DNA of 64,000 nucleotides from an uncultured Alphaproteobacteria bacterium (GCA_910587405.1 CAJUKS010000007.1:1-64000); one strand, 5' to 3'. Positions 44,737 to 55,095 are shown, counted from the first letter of the stretch. Notes: generated from the sequence alone by a model not told the origin. Numbers and translations: made by a program.

Positions 44737-45792
44737 TTGTCTGATAATCTGGTTATATCTGTTGATGCGATGGGGGGAGATAATTCCCCTCGAGTCGTCA
44801 TTGAAGGGGTGAATATTGCAGCCAAAAGAAATCCCGACGTGCGCTTTTTGCTGTTCGGCGATGAGGCAAAAATTGTTCCCCTGCTTAAGCAATTTCCCAA
44901 GCTTTCCAAGGTTTGCAAAGTCTGCCATACCGAAGAATGGGTGAAGAATGAAGATAAGCCCTCGCAGGTTATCCGCAACCGCAACACCAGTATGTATATG
45001 GCAATTGATGCCGTGCGTTCCGGCCGGGCTCAGGCAATTGTTTCTGCCGGCAATACCGGAGCGCTGATGGCTATTTCCAAAATGGTTTTAAAAACCATGC
45101 AGAAAATTCACCGCCCGGCAATTGTCAGCATCATGCCGCATTTGAACGGCCGTTATGTGATGCTGGATTTGGGCGCCAATACCGAATGCGACGCCGTCAA
45201 TCTGGCCGAATTTGCGATTATGGGCAACGTTGTCGCCAAGCACGCGTTGGATCTTAAACAGCCTAAAGTGGCGCTGCTTAACATCGGCGCGGAAGCCATG
45301 AAGGGCAAAGAGGAGATTCGTCAGGCTGCCCGGATGCTTCACAACGCTCAGCTTGATATCAATTTTACCGGTTATATCGAACCGCACGAAATTTCCAACG
45401 GCGCTGCCGACGTCATTGTTGCGGACGGTTTTACCGGAAATGTCGCTTTGAAAACCACCGAAGGAACCGCCCGTTTGGTCGTACGGATGATCAAAAAGGC
45501 GATTAAGCGGTCGTTTTTGGCCAAGCTCGGACTGCCGTTCATGCTGGGGGTTATTTTCAAAATCAAAAAGAGCATGGATCCGCGTTTGTATAACGGCGCA
45601 ATGCTGATCGGCCTTAACGGGCTGACGGTTAAAAGCCACGGCGGAACCGACGCCGTAGGATTTTCGGTCGCTATCGACAATACCGCCAAACTGGTGCGTC
45701 AGGATTTTGTTTCGACCATCAGAAAAGAAATTGAAAAAATTGATTTGGATGAACTGAATCAAGAAAGCATTTATGAAGGATATTATGTATGA
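44737..45792 (+). CDS. plsX: Phosphate acyltransferase PlsX
   Basis: 351 residues: ISVDAMGGDNSPRVVIEG, SAGNTGALMA, LLNIGAEAMKGKE, VADGFTGNVALKTTEGTA. It makes acyl-phosphate from acyl-ACP for phospholipid synthesis. The start is TTG at 44737, supported by GGAG 8 bases upstream and by alignment of the family N-terminus. Its end overlaps fabH by 4 bases. Confidence 0.96.
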   Translation: MSDNLVISVDAMGGDNSPRVVIEGVNIAAKRNPDVRFLLFGDEAKIVPLLKQFPKLSKVCKVCHTEEWVKNEDKPSQVIRNRNTSMYMAIDAVRSGRAQAIVSAGNTGALMAISKMVLKTMQKIHRPAIVSIMPHLNGRYVMLDLGANTECDAVNLAEFAIMGNVVAKHALDLKQPKVALLNIGAEAMKGKEEIRQAARMLHNAQLDINFTGYIEPHEISNGAADVIVADGFTGNVALKTTEGTARLVVRMIKKAIKRSFLAKLGLPFMLGVIFKIKKSMDPRLYNGAMLIGLNGLTVKSHGGTDAVGFSVAIDNTAKLVRQDFVSTIRKEIEKIDLDELNQESIYEGYYV

Positions 45793-46769
45793 CGGTTATT
45801 CGCTCACAATTGCTTGGCACGGGATATAAGCTTCCGGCCAAAGTGCTTACGAATGATGATTTGTCGAAGATGGTGGATACCAACGACGAATGGATCAGCA
45901 CCCGTACCGGTATTCGCAGCCGCCATATTGCCGCTGCCGGTGAAACAACCGGTGATTTGTCTTATGATGCTGCTTTGATGGCGATTAAGAACGCGGGAAT
46001 CCGTAACGAAGAAATTGATTTTATCATCGTTGCCACCATTACCGGTGACAACACTTTTCCGGCCACCGCCGCCAAGTTGGCCCAAAAACTGGGGCTGAAA
46101 CCCGGAACGCCTGCAATGGATGTCAACGCGGCTTGTTCCGGATTTGTCTATGCCACCCAGATCGCCGATAATATGATTCGGCTGGGACAGGTTAAAACCG
46201 CGTTGGTGATCGGTGCCGAAACGCTTTCGAAAATTACCGACTGGACGGATCGCAATACCTGCGTTTTGTTCGGTGACGGTGCCGGTGCAGCGGTTTTCCG
46301 CGCGACGGAAGGCGAGGGAACCCCGGAAGATACCGGCGTGCTGGCAACCAAAATTTATGCCGACGGCAGTCAATATGAACATTTGTGTTCGGACGGCGGC
46401 GTGTCGGTCAATCAAAAAGCCGGGTTCATCCATATGGATGGCAAGGAAGTTTTCAAAGTGGCAATTCCCAGCCTGGTTCAGGGTGTGGAAGAAAGCTTAA
46501 AAATTGCAGGACTTTCGATGAATGAGGTAGATTGGTATATTCCTCATCAGGCTAATTTGCGAATTATTGATTCCGTGGCCAAAAAGCTGGAAATTGATAT
46601 GGAAAAGGTAATTGTGACCGTCGATCATCACGGCAATACCTCTGCCGCTTCGATTCCGCTGGCGTTGGCCGAGTCTTTTGAAGCCGGTAAATTCAAAAAA
46701 GGCGATCTCCTTGTCATCAGTGCCATGGGCGCCGGATTTACCTGGGGCGGAATAGTTATCCGCATTTAA
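45789..46769 (+). CDS. fabH: 3-oxoacyl-[acyl-carrier-protein] synthase III
   Basis: 326 residues with the Cys-His-Asn triad in MDVNAACSGF, PHQANLRI and HGNTSAAS, plus RTGIRSRHIA. It starts fatty acid synthesis by condensing acetyl-CoA with malonyl-ACP. Its ATG overlaps the plsX stop. Confidence 0.97.
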   Translation: MTVIRSQLLGTGYKLPAKVLTNDDLSKMVDTNDEWISTRTGIRSRHIAAAGETTGDLSYDAALMAIKNAGIRNEEIDFIIVATITGDNTFPATAAKLAQKLGLKPGTPAMDVNAACSGFVYATQIADNMIRLGQVKTALVIGAETLSKITDWTDRNTCVLFGDGAGAAVFRATEGEGTPEDTGVLATKIYADGSQYEHLCSDGGVSVNQKAGFIHMDGKEVFKVAIPSLVQGVEESLKIAGLSMNEVDWYIPHQANLRIIDSVAKKLEIDMEKVIVTVDHHGNTSAASIPLALAESFEAGKFKKGDLLVISAMGAGFTWGGIVIRI

Positions 46770-46858
46770 CTGTTTATAATAAAATTATATGTTGGCGCGG
46801 CCGTTTTTTATGATATAGTGGCGCCGATGTTTTAATCAAGTCAAAAAGAGGAATGAAT

Positions 46859-47149
46859 ATGATGAAAACAATTACCCGGGCTGATGTTGCCGAAACCTTA
46901 TATCAGGAAGTCGGATTGTCACGCAAGGATTCCGGCGAAATTTTGGATATGGTTTTGGAAGAAATCGTCAATGAGCTTGCTGCCGGCAATGATGTGAAAC
47001 TGTCTTCTTTCGGAACTTTCGCTCTGCGCGACAAAAAACCGCGGATCGGCCGCAATCCCAAAACCGGCGTGGAAGCGGAAATTTCTTCGCGGCGGGTTAT
47101 TTCGTTTAAGCCGTCCCAGACAATGCGCAAATCGGTTAACAAGGGTTAA
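46859..47149 (+). CDS. ihfA: Integration host factor alpha subunit
   Basis: 96 residues: [42 protein letters not shown] with the DNA-intercalating proline loop, and [17 protein letters not shown]. Start at ATG 46859; the upstream ATG at 46853 is too close to the AAGAGGA site, and 46862 is also possible. It bends DNA with IhfB; Mu-like phages use such proteins too. Confidence 0.93.
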   Translation: MMKTITRADVAETLYQEVGLSRKDSGEILDMVLEEIVNELAAGNDVKLSSFGTFALRDKKPRIGRNPKTGVEAEISSRRVISFKPSQTMRKSVNKG

Positions 47150-47151
47150 GC

Positions 47152-47544
47152 ATGGTTGTCAACAAGTCAAAAGCTGCTTTTCGTACAATTGCCGAAGTTG
47201 CTGATGAACTTGGAGTGGGTACCCATGTGCTGCGTTTTTGGGAGACGAAGTTTTCTCAAATCAAGCCGATGAAAAGGAGCGGCGGCCGCCGCTATTATCG
47301 TCCCGACGACGTGGAACTGCTGCGTTGTATCAAAGATCTTCTGTATGTTCGGCGCCTGACGATTGAAGGTGCGCAAAAAGAGATTAAGAACAGGGGACTC
47401 AAAGCGCTGATCGGCGAAACCATTCAAAATGATTTTTTTGCCGATGTTGCGGAAGATAATCGGTCCGGCGAAAATTTGCTGCAGGAAACGGCGGCCGAGT
47501 TGAGAGATATTCGTTCGGAGCTTTTACAAGCTTTGGATGCCTGA
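47152..47544 (+). CDS. MerR-family transcriptional regulator next to ihfA
   Basis: 130 residues: [45 protein letters not shown] is a winged-helix MerR DNA-binding domain; the C-terminal helix has no cysteine metal site. This regulator follows ihfA in nearly all alphaproteobacteria and its target is not established. It starts two bases after the ihfA stop. Confidence 0.93.
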   Translation: MVVNKSKAAFRTIAEVADELGVGTHVLRFWETKFSQIKPMKRSGGRRYYRPDDVELLRCIKDLLYVRRLTIEGAQKEIKNRGLKALIGETIQNDFFADVAEDNRSGENLLQETAAELRDIRSELLQALDA

Positions 47545-47566
47545 ACAGATTGACATTACAGTTTTA

Positions 47567-47601
47567 AGAAAAAGACCCCGGTTTTCGTCGAGGTCTTTTT
47601 T
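47567..47601 (+). terminator. Terminator after the ihfA-merR genes
   Basis: AAAGACC-CG pairs with CG-GGTCTTT around an 8-base loop, then T run. Confidence 0.8.
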
Positions 47602-47802
47602 AATGTCATAAAGCCACGGTATTTGGTGATGGATGAGGGGTTGGCGCAAGTGTTGACGATGGTTCCCTATCGGTACCGGAAAGGTGACGTACAGGCGTCT
47701 CGGTATTCAATTTTGTCAAATGAAAATGATGTATAAAACCGCGACTGAAAGATGAAAGTCAGCCGCGGTTGCCTCTTGGTTCCGATAACGAAACGGGTAG
47801 GA

Positions 47803-48246
47803 TCATTGGGGATTTTTAACGGTTTCCCGCCAGTCTTTGCCGTTGATCAGCAGTCGTTTGGCGATCGGTTTGAAGCCTTCGGCATAACTGTACACAACTT
47901 CAAAAACATTGTCGTCGGTATTGCGGTTGCGGAAAAGCCGATCCAGCTCGGCAGCGTATTTTTCCGGAATATAAAAACGGTGATTGTTGCCCCACATTCC
48001 ATCGATACCGTGTTGGCGGAACTCAGAAATCGGGCACTGCCGGTCTTTAAATTGTTTGCAGTCGGTATCGTCCCAATCAATCGTGTAAACAATATAATGC
48101 CCCGAGAGCAAATCTCGCGGATCATAGCCGCTGATGCGCAAGGTGACTTCGGGCAGGCTGGTACGCAAAACAGCCATGCCGATTGTCAGAATGGCCAACA
48201 AGATGACCGGGGCGGCAATCAAAAGCGAATTCAGATATTTTTTCAT
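47803..48246 (-). CDS. GDYXXLXY-type membrane-anchored protein
   Basis: 147 residues: one N-terminal membrane segment (LLIAAPVILLAILTIGMAV), then a periplasmic domain with GYDPRDLLSGHYIVYTIDW, the signature region of the GDYXXLXY family (here SGHYIVYTI). Molecular role is unknown. It begins directly after the DUF2157 stop codon (TAGATG), so the two are coupled, as seen elsewhere for these families. Confidence 0.82.
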   Translation of the reverse strand: MKKYLNSLLIAAPVILLAILTIGMAVLRTSLPEVTLRISGYDPRDLLSGHYIVYTIDWDDTDCKQFKDRQCPISEFRQHGIDGMWGNNHRFYIPEKYAAELDRLFRNRNTDDNVFEVVYSYAEGFKPIAKRLLINGKDWRETVKNPQ

Positions 48247-49227
48247 CTATTTTACTCCTTTTTTGGTAACCGTTTTGTTAATGACGGTTTTGATTCCCCA
48301 GACCAGCGCAAGCAGCAGCAGTCCGGTAACGATCAGCCCGATGCCGGTCGTCAGCAGGTCGGAAAACAGGCGTATATAAGCAATAAAGAAACATACGCCA
48401 ATCATTGCGATATTAAAATTCTGCATTTTCGGATAATTGTGTTTGTAGTATATCCATGCGCTGCCGGCAAATACCGCAACCGGTATAAGCAGATTGAGAA
48501 TGCTGTACCGATAGCCGATAAAACTGTCAAACAAAGCTGCACAATAAGTCAATACTTCAAAATATCCTCTGAGAACCGTAAACACCGGATATTTACGGCC
48601 GGACAGAAGATGCAGGTGATAAAAACCGTAACTCATCAAAGCAAAAAAGACAATAAAAGGAACAGGGATCATTGCCGGAAATCTGTCGAAACACCTGTCC
48701 AGATATCTGATAAGCGGTTCAAGAAAATCCAACACATTCTGGTTGGAGACAATGCTGCCCAAGAACAGCGGCACCCATAGCAACGGCAACAGTTTCTTTT
48801 GGGAGACAGCCAGCAAGGGGACACTGAAAACCGAAGCCAGCAACGCGCCGCCCGATAAGGTTCCGTTGGTTTGAAATACCTGAGAGATTAAACCGATACT
48901 GGCAATCGTCATCAGAAACAAAGCCAAAATGCCGGCTTCTTTCCAGAAGATTTTGCCGCGGGCGTCGGCAACAATGGTTCCGGTAGCCAACGCCGCTAAC
49001 AATATAAAGTCTATCGTCAGTTTGACCGTGCCGCTGATTTCGTCCCAGTTGGCGGCAATCAGGCTGATAATGCCGAGTGAGAGGATAAAAATGCCGAGAC
49101 TGAAAAGAGCCGTCAGCAAATGCGGTCTTTTATTTTGCGTTTCAAAAGCGAGGATTTGTTGTTTTTGGGTTGGAGAAATCAGCTTTTGCTGTTCCCATAA
49201 AGTCAGTTTGTTTTCCAGTCTGCTCAT
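48247..49227 (-). CDS. DUF2157 polytopic membrane protein
   Basis: 326 residues: a 35-residue cytoplasmic N-terminus (LTLWEQQKLISPTQKQQIL, the DUF2157 start) and about eight membrane segments (ALFSLGIFILSLGIISLIAANW, FILLAALATGTIVA, GILALFLMTIASIGLISQVF). Function unknown. Middle gene of a lemA-DUF2157-GDYXXLXY set; lemA ends 27 bases upstream. SD AAGGAG precedes the ATG. Confidence 0.85.
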   Translation of the reverse strand: MSRLENKLTLWEQQKLISPTQKQQILAFETQNKRPHLLTALFSLGIFILSLGIISLIAANWDEISGTVKLTIDFILLAALATGTIVADARGKIFWKEAGILALFLMTIASIGLISQVFQTNGTLSGGALLASVFSVPLLAVSQKKLLPLLWVPLFLGSIVSNQNVLDFLEPLIRYLDRCFDRFPAMIPVPFIVFFALMSYGFYHLHLLSGRKYPVFTVLRGYFEVLTYCAALFDSFIGYRYSILNLLIPVAVFAGSAWIYYKHNYPKMQNFNIAMIGVCFFIAYIRLFSDLLTTGIGLIVTGLLLLALVWGIKTVINKTVTKKGVK

Positions 49228-49254
49228 TTTATTCTCCTTACTAATGCAAGACTT

Positions 49255-49791
49255 TTAGTGTAACGGGGCGTTGTCGGGGTGTGATCGGAGCTCTGTTTCA
49301 AAAAATTTTTTTTCGACAGCTTTCATGGTTTTGGCAATCCAGCAGGACGGCACGGTATGCAGTGCAACATTGTAATCGCGGACGGCAGCGTTGTAATCGC
49401 GGCAAGCTTGCTGCAGTTCGGTTTCGACTGCGGCCAGATCCTGCCGCAACTGCCAGAAACGCGCGTCATTTTTGAGCGTCGATTCGTTTTCTGTGGCGGC
49501 AAGCAATTGTCTGAGGGTGTTTTCCAGTTTGTTTTCGAGGCTTTGTTGTTGTTCAAAATCGCTGATGTTGACGAGCTGACGGTGTAATTCGGCTGTTTCT
49601 GCGGCTAACTTGATCCGATTATCTCCGTTTTTGACGATTTCGACCAACAGAGGGGTCAGATCGCGGCGACGTTCCAAGTGAAGATTGAGGTTGTTAAGCG
49701 CTTCGCCGACGAGAGCTTCCAGCTTGACCAGTTGGTTGTAAAAAAAGACGTAGCCCACCAGCAAAACGATGAGAACCGCAGCCCAGATCAT
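49255..49791 (-). CDS. LemA family protein
   Basis: 178 residues: one N-terminal membrane segment with the cleft FYNQLVKLEALVGEALNNLNLHLERRRDLTPLLVEIVK, a long helical body and the closing CRDYNAAVRDYNVALHTVPSCWIA.., all typical of LemA. Anchored helical-bundle protein; role not settled. AAGGAG before the ATG. Confidence 0.9.
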   Translation of the reverse strand: MIWAAVLIVLLVGYVFFYNQLVKLEALVGEALNNLNLHLERRRDLTPLLVEIVKNGDNRIKLAAETAELHRQLVNISDFEQQQSLENKLENTLRQLLAATENESTLKNDARFWQLRQDLAAVETELQQACRDYNAAVRDYNVALHTVPSCWIAKTMKAVEKKFFETELRSHPDNAPLH

Positions 49792-49975
49792 TGAATATTC
49801 TCCTTGGAAAAAGGCGTGTTATTTTTTTCATCATATCTGAAGGATAAAAAAAAACAATTTATTTATCAATGGTTGTGCTTAACCTTATTTATGGTCATAA
49901 AATATAGATAACCTCATGCCCGGAAGCAGACGACGTTTTTTCCTTTAAGCCCGTTGTCGGGAGAGAAGGGAGAAA

Positions 49976-50482
49976 TCATTTCTGATCGTTTTTCGGCTGC
50001 CGATTAAAGAGCGTATGTGCGGCAACAATTTCGCGGATTTTTTCCTGATCGCTTTCGGTCATCGCATAAAGCGGGATCGAAAATGCCGTAAAGCGCGAAT
50101 ATTGACAAATCCGTTGCATGAAGGTAAGCCGGCAGCGGTATCCTTCAACCGGTTTAAGCACAATGATCCGCTGCCGTCCGATCAGCTCTTCGGCTTCGCG
50201 GACATTACGCCATTTCAGCGGTGCGCCGCGGTCGATTTTAATCTCGTCATCGGTAACCAATATCAGTTTTTGCGGAAAGAAATAAACATGAGCGGCCGCC
50301 AGCGTTGCAACAAACCATAACAAAATCACCAACAGGCCGAGCGGAATCAACGGATAAAAAACCGCTTGTCCGAAGATGATCAATAAGGCTAACATGCACA
50401 AATTAAATGCCAACAGCAGTCTTAACTTGCGACGATCGTAATAGAAGACGGCGTACAACGGTTTGGGTTTGTTTTTTTTCAT
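49976..50482 (-). CDS. Small membrane protein with PH-like domain
   Basis: 168 residues: two membrane segments (LLLAFNLCMLALLIIFG, LIPLGLLVILLWFVATLAAAHVY) followed by a cytoplasmic region (LILVTDDEIKIDRGAPLKWRNV.EAEE) that resembles bacterial PH-like domains. Start at ATG 50482 (GGAG 9 bases before); a TTG lies 9 bases further up. Family not certain. Confidence 0.65.
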   Translation of the reverse strand: MKKNKPKPLYAVFYYDRRKLRLLLAFNLCMLALLIIFGQAVFYPLIPLGLLVILLWFVATLAAAHVYFFPQKLILVTDDEIKIDRGAPLKWRNVREAEELIGRQRIIVLKPVEGYRCRLTFMQRICQYSRFTAFSIPLYAMTESDQEKIREIVAAHTLFNRQPKNDQK

Positions 50483-50631
50483 TTTGGGCAACTCCGTAAA
50501 TTTTCCGTATTTTAACAGCGATAAGTTAAAAGTTGGTGTATGACGGGTATAAAATCAAAGGCTTTATTGCTTTTGCCGCTGCGTTAATTTATGCTTAAAC
50601 GATCAAAGGGCGGCAAAAGAAAGGAAGGCAT

Positions 50632-51852
50632 ATGATCAGAATTTTACATACTTCGGACTGGCATTTGGGGCGCTGGCTTTACAGTTTTCGGCGGGACGGT
50701 GAGTTTGCCGCTTTTCTTGATTGGCTGTGCGGTGTTATTCGCGAGCGGCAGATTGACTATCTGTTGGTTGCCGGCGACGTTTTTGATACCGGAACCCCGT
50801 CTCCCGTCGCTCAGAAGATGTATTACCGTTTTTTGGCCGCTCTTGCTGCCACCGGCTGCCGGGGGGTGGTCATTACTTCGGGCAATCACGATTCCGCTTC
50901 TTTTCTGGCGGCGCCCAAAGAACTGCTGAACGCTATGAATATCCGCGTAGTTTCGGTTGCCGCCGCGCCGGAAAATATTGCCGAAGAAGTGGTGGTTTTG
51001 CCGAACCGCGACGGCAAGCCCGAGTTAGCGGTATGTGCGGTTCCGTTTTTGAAAGAACGCGATTTGCGGGTTATGACGCCGGGGGAAAGTTATGAGCAAC
51101 GGCTGCAAAAAATGGCTGACGGGATGTGTCGCCATTATCAGGCCGCTTACGAATATGCGCGCCGGTTCTCTGTACCGGTGATTGCGATGGGGCATTTGTT
51201 TGCCGCCGGCGGGCAAAAGACCGCCGATGACGGCGTGCGCGATCTGGCGGTCGGTTCTCTGGGCGTCGTTGACACGGCGTCTCTTGATATCGGTTTTGAT
51301 TATGTGGCGTTGGGGCATTTGCATATTGCCCAAACGGTCGGCGGCCGAGAATATATTCGTTACAGCGGTTCGCCGCTGCCGGTCGGTTTCGGCGAAGCGA
51401 AAGACGTCAAACAAGTGGTGTTAGTGGAGATTTTTGATGACGGAACCCCGCTCAACATCACCCCGCTTCCGGTGCCGGTATTCAAAAAAATGTACCAGAT
51501 CCGCGGTGATTTGGAGACGATTGCCGACCGTATTGAAGAATTGCGTGCGCTCAATGAAGATATTTTTGTGGAAGTTTTTTATGATGATCCGGCTTTTTGC
51601 AGCGGGTTGAACGGCAAAATAGACGAGTTGGTCAAAGGCAGCCGTCTGCAGGTTTGTCGGGTGCATAATCGTCATTGCGAGAATTTTCAGGCGGAGCAAG
51701 TCAGCGGCGAAGAACTGGAAGACGTCACGGCGGAAGATATGTTTGAACGCTGTCTTGAAGCCAACCGGGTGGAAGAAACGCAGCGAGAGCAACTGCGGCA
51801 GTTATACCGGCAGGTGTTGCAGGAAATTGAAAACGATGAGGCGGAGGAATAA
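50632..51852 (+). CDS. sbcD: DNA repair exonuclease SbcCD subunit D
   Basis: 406 residues with the Mre11-type phosphoesterase motifs HTSDWHLGR, AGDVFDTG, SGNHDS, MGHLF and LGHLH. With SbcC it cuts hairpins and processes DNA ends and covalent protein-DNA blocks. AGGAAGG precedes the ATG; sbcC starts 3 bases after the stop. Confidence 0.97.
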   Translation: MIRILHTSDWHLGRWLYSFRRDGEFAAFLDWLCGVIRERQIDYLLVAGDVFDTGTPSPVAQKMYYRFLAALAATGCRGVVITSGNHDSASFLAAPKELLNAMNIRVVSVAAAPENIAEEVVVLPNRDGKPELAVCAVPFLKERDLRVMTPGESYEQRLQKMADGMCRHYQAAYEYARRFSVPVIAMGHLFAAGGQKTADDGVRDLAVGSLGVVDTASLDIGFDYVALGHLHIAQTVGGREYIRYSGSPLPVGFGEAKDVKQVVLVEIFDDGTPLNITPLPVPVFKKMYQIRGDLETIADRIEELRALNEDIFVEVFYDDPAFCSGLNGKIDELVKGSRLQVCRVHNRHCENFQAEQVSGEELEDVTAEDMFERCLEANRVEETQREQLRQLYRQVLQEIENDEAEE

Positions 51853-51855
51853 GCG

Positions 51856-54800
51856 ATGAAAATTATCAGCATCGAATTTGAAAACCTTAATTCTCTGGCC
51901 GGACATTGGAAGATCGATTTTGCGGCGGCCGATTTTGCCGCAAGCGGAATTTTTGCCATTATCGGCAAGACCGGCGCCGGCAAAACCACCATTCTGGACG
52001 CGGTTTGTTTGGCGTTGTTCGGGCGGACGCCGCGGGTGAAGGTGAGCGGCGCCGAAAATGAAGTTATGTCGAAAAACCGCGGCGGCTGCATGGCGGAAAT
52101 TGTTTTTGAAAATAACGGCAAAGTTTATCTCAGCCGCTTTGAACAGCGGCGTGCCCGCAATCGTTCCGACGGTGCGTTGCAATCGGTTCAGCGCAGTGTT
52201 CAGGAATTGGGCAATCCGGCCACGCTGGTAACAATGATTCGTGACGTCGAAGCAAAAGTGACGGAATATCTGGGGATGGACTATGAGCAGTTTATGCGTT
52301 CGGTGATGTTGGCGCAGGGACAGTTCAACACTTTTCTGACTGCCGAGGCCGCCGACAAATCGAAGATTCTGGAAAAAATAACCGGAACCGCCCGTTATGA
52401 GAAAATTTCGCAAAAAACGTTTGAAATCGCCAAACGTTTCCGCGAGGACTATGAACGGCTGAAACAAGAAGCCGAAGCACTGACTCTGTTGAGCGAAGAA
52501 GATGAGCAGGCGCTTGCAAACGAGCAGGCCGAAAAAGAAAAGACGGCGGCCGTTCTTTTGTTGCAGCAGCAGGAAGCGCGGTTAAAACTGCAAAATCAGC
52601 ATGAACGCGAACTGACCGCAGCGGCTCTGCGGCAAAAACAGATTTTGCTTGAGGAACAAAAACGGAAAACAGCTTTGTTCGAGCCCAACCGGCAACGGCT
52701 GGAACAAGCGCAAAAGGCGGAGCCGCTGGCAGCCGATTATAACAGTTGGAAAGAAAAAGGGCAAAAACTGACCGCCGTCGCCGCACGGTCGGCAGCGGCG
52801 CACCTCGGCCTGGAGAAAAAGCAGCGGGAAGTAAAAGAGAGGCGGTTGGCGGTCTCAGCGGCGGAGCAGGTTTGGAATGATTTTGTTCTTCGTAAAAAAA
52901 CGTGGGAAGAACAAATTGCCGAGGCTCGCCGTCTTGATGACGGATATAAAGTTTTGGAACAGACTCTGCAGGTTTACGCCAAGGCTTTGACCGATGCTGA
53001 CAACGCCGTAAGAATTTCGGAAAAAGAACTGATTCTGCTGCAGGCGGAAAATGAAAGATCGCGGCAGCGTTTTGTTCAGGCGCAGAATTATCTGGAAAAA
53101 CACCCCAAAGACGGCGATCTGGAGTTTTTGCAACTGGAACTGACCCCGCTTTTGCAGGAATTGTCGGAGATTCGGACAAAATTGCCGCCGGCCGAAAAAG
53201 CCGCCGCTGAAAAAAAACAGCAGTTGCGGCACGAAAACATGATGTGCGAACGGATGCAAAAGGAAAAAGAAACCTGCGAGCATGATTTGAACTCTGCCAA
53301 AGCGGAAGTGGCGGCGCTTCAGACGCAGATTGCGCAATTGCTGGAAGGAAAACAGCCTGCCGACTACCGCCGTCTTAAAGAGGAATTGTCAGCCGAATAC
53401 AAAAGCCGCGAAAAAATGCGGGATTATCGTCAAAATCTGACCGAAGGCAAACCGTGCCCGCTTTGCGGCGCTGTTCATCATCCGCTGATTGCCGCCCGCG
53501 AAGAAGAAAACGAAAAGCAGCTGGGAGTACAAATTTCCGCTCTGGAACAGAAAATAACCGCTTTGGAAAGGTTGGAAGGCGAAATAAAAGTTCGTCAAAC
53601 GGCGGTGGAAAGTTTGACTGAGCGCAAAAATGCGGCGGTTGCCGAGTCGATCCGGCAGGAAGAGTTGCTGAAGCGCCTGACGGCAGAAGCGGCGCTGACC
53701 GCTCAAAATACGTCAACGCTGGCAGAACGGCAAGCGGTCTTGCAAAAAATGCAAACTGAAATTTACAGCCGTTACGGAGCGGACGAAAACCTTCGTCCCG
53801 AAGAAGTGCGCGCCCGTTTTGAACTTTATCGAAAGCATAAAAATGACTGCGAGAGTCTGAAAACAATCGTAGAAGTCGCAAAAAACGAGTTGGCGAACCG
53901 CCAAAGACACCTTGTCGAGCTGCAAAAACGCCGCGAAGAGGCCGCTGCTGCGGCATCGTCACAACAAAAACTTTGCGATGATAACCGGTTGCAGCGGGCA
54001 GAAAAGTTCGGTCAGTGGGATTGTGACGAAAAAGTTCGACAACTGGAAGGGGAAGAAAAAGCGTGCCGTCTGCAAAAAGAGCAAAGCGATCGGCTGGCGG
54101 CGGAAACAGAAAAAGAAGAAGCCCGTTTGGCTGCCGTTTATCAGGCGGAATGCGCTCATATTGACGAGCTTGAGCGCGAAAAATGCCGGTTGGAAGAAAA
54201 ATTAACCCCGAAAGCGGCCGATTACGGGGTTGACGGCATTGAACAACTGCAAAGCCTGTTTATGGATGTCGAAGAAAAAGAACGGCTGCAAAAGCAGCAA
54301 ACCGATTTGCAGCAGGAAACGATGCGCCTTACTTTACAGATCGAAGAAGACCGGCGCCGCTTGCAACGATTGCAGCAGCAATATCCCGCGACCGATTTGT
54401 CGAAGCTGCAGGCGGAAGAAGAGCGGATTTCGGCCGCCGTCAATGAACTTAACCGGCAGATCGGGGCAATCAAACAAAAACTGGACGATAACCGGATGCG
54501 TCGCGACAGCTTGAGAGAGAAACTGGGACGTTTGCAAACGCTGAAACGACAGTCGGAGGACTGGGAGCGTTTGAACGAACTGATCGGCTCGTCAAGCGGC
54601 AAAAAGTTTCGCGAATTTGCCCAGGGAATTGCCTTTGACGTCTTAATCGGCTTTGCCAACCGGCAGCTGGCGCAAATGTCGGACCGTTATGTGCTGGTGC
54701 GGGCGACCGATTTGGGGCTGGACGTGATTGATCATTATCAGGGCGGCGAGCGGCGGGCGGTCAAGAATCTTTCCGGCGGCGAAAGTTTTATGGTCAGTTT

Positions 54801-55074
54801 GGCGTTGGCTTTGGGATTGTCGAAGATGTCCAGTCGTCGCATCCGTATCGACAGCCTGTTCCTTGACGAAGGATTCGGCACTTTGGACGAAGAAGCGCTG
54901 AATACCACCTTGGATGCTTTAAGCCGTCTGGAACGGGAAAATAAGCTGATCGGAATCATTTCCCACGTGGCGGCCTTAAAGGAAAGCATTCCGACCCGGA
55001 TCGAAGTGGTGAAAGTATCCGGCGGCAACAGCCGTCTGAGCGGAGCCGGGTGTTCTCAGGCCGACGGAACTTAA
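51856..55074 (+). CDS. sbcC: DNA repair exonuclease SbcCD subunit C
   Basis: 1072 residues, SMC-like. Walker A GKTGAGKTT at residues 37-45; long coiled coils on either side of a zinc hook with CPLC at residues 534-537; then LSGGESFMVSLALALGL signature and Walker B SLFLDEGFGTLDEEAL. It is the ATPase partner of SbcD. Full length. The coiled-coil part is very rich in Glu, Gln and Lys, as usual. Confidence 0.97.
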   Translation: MKIISIEFENLNSLAGHWKIDFAAADFAASGIFAIIGKTGAGKTTILDAVCLALFGRTPRVKVSGAENEVMSKNRGGCMAEIVFENNGKVYLSRFEQRRARNRSDGALQSVQRSVQELGNPATLVTMIRDVEAKVTEYLGMDYEQFMRSVMLAQGQFNTFLTAEAADKSKILEKITGTARYEKISQKTFEIAKRFREDYERLKQEAEALTLLSEEDEQALANEQAEKEKTAAVLLLQQQEARLKLQNQHERELTAAALRQKQILLEEQKRKTALFEPNRQRLEQAQKAEPLAADYNSWKEKGQKLTAVAARSAAAHLGLEKKQREVKERRLAVSAAEQVWNDFVLRKKTWEEQIAEARRLDDGYKVLEQTLQVYAKALTDADNAVRISEKELILLQAENERSRQRFVQAQNYLEKHPKDGDLEFLQLELTPLLQELSEIRTKLPPAEKAAAEKKQQLRHENMMCERMQKEKETCEHDLNSAKAEVAALQTQIAQLLEGKQPADYRRLKEELSAEYKSREKMRDYRQNLTEGKPCPLCGAVHHPLIAAREEENEKQLGVQISALEQKITALERLEGEIKVRQTAVESLTERKNAAVAESIRQEELLKRLTAEAALTAQNTSTLAERQAVLQKMQTEIYSRYGADENLRPEEVRARFELYRKHKNDCESLKTIVEVAKNELANRQRHLVELQKRREEAAAAASSQQKLCDDNRLQRAEKFGQWDCDEKVRQLEGEEKACRLQKEQSDRLAAETEKEEARLAAVYQAECAHIDELEREKCRLEEKLTPKAADYGVDGIEQLQSLFMDVEEKERLQKQQTDLQQETMRLTLQIEEDRRRLQRLQQQYPATDLSKLQAEEERISAAVNELNRQIGAIKQKLDDNRMRRDSLREKLGRLQTLKRQSEDWERLNELIGSSSGKKFREFAQGIAFDVLIGFANRQLAQMSDRYVLVRATDLGLDVIDHYQGGERRAVKNLSGGESFMVSLALALGLSKMSSRRIRIDSLFLDEGFGTLDEEALNTTLDALSRLERENKLIGIISHVAALKESIPTRIEVVKVSGGNSRLSGAGCSQADGT

Positions 55075-55095
55075 TTTTTTATTTGCAAAAAAGTC

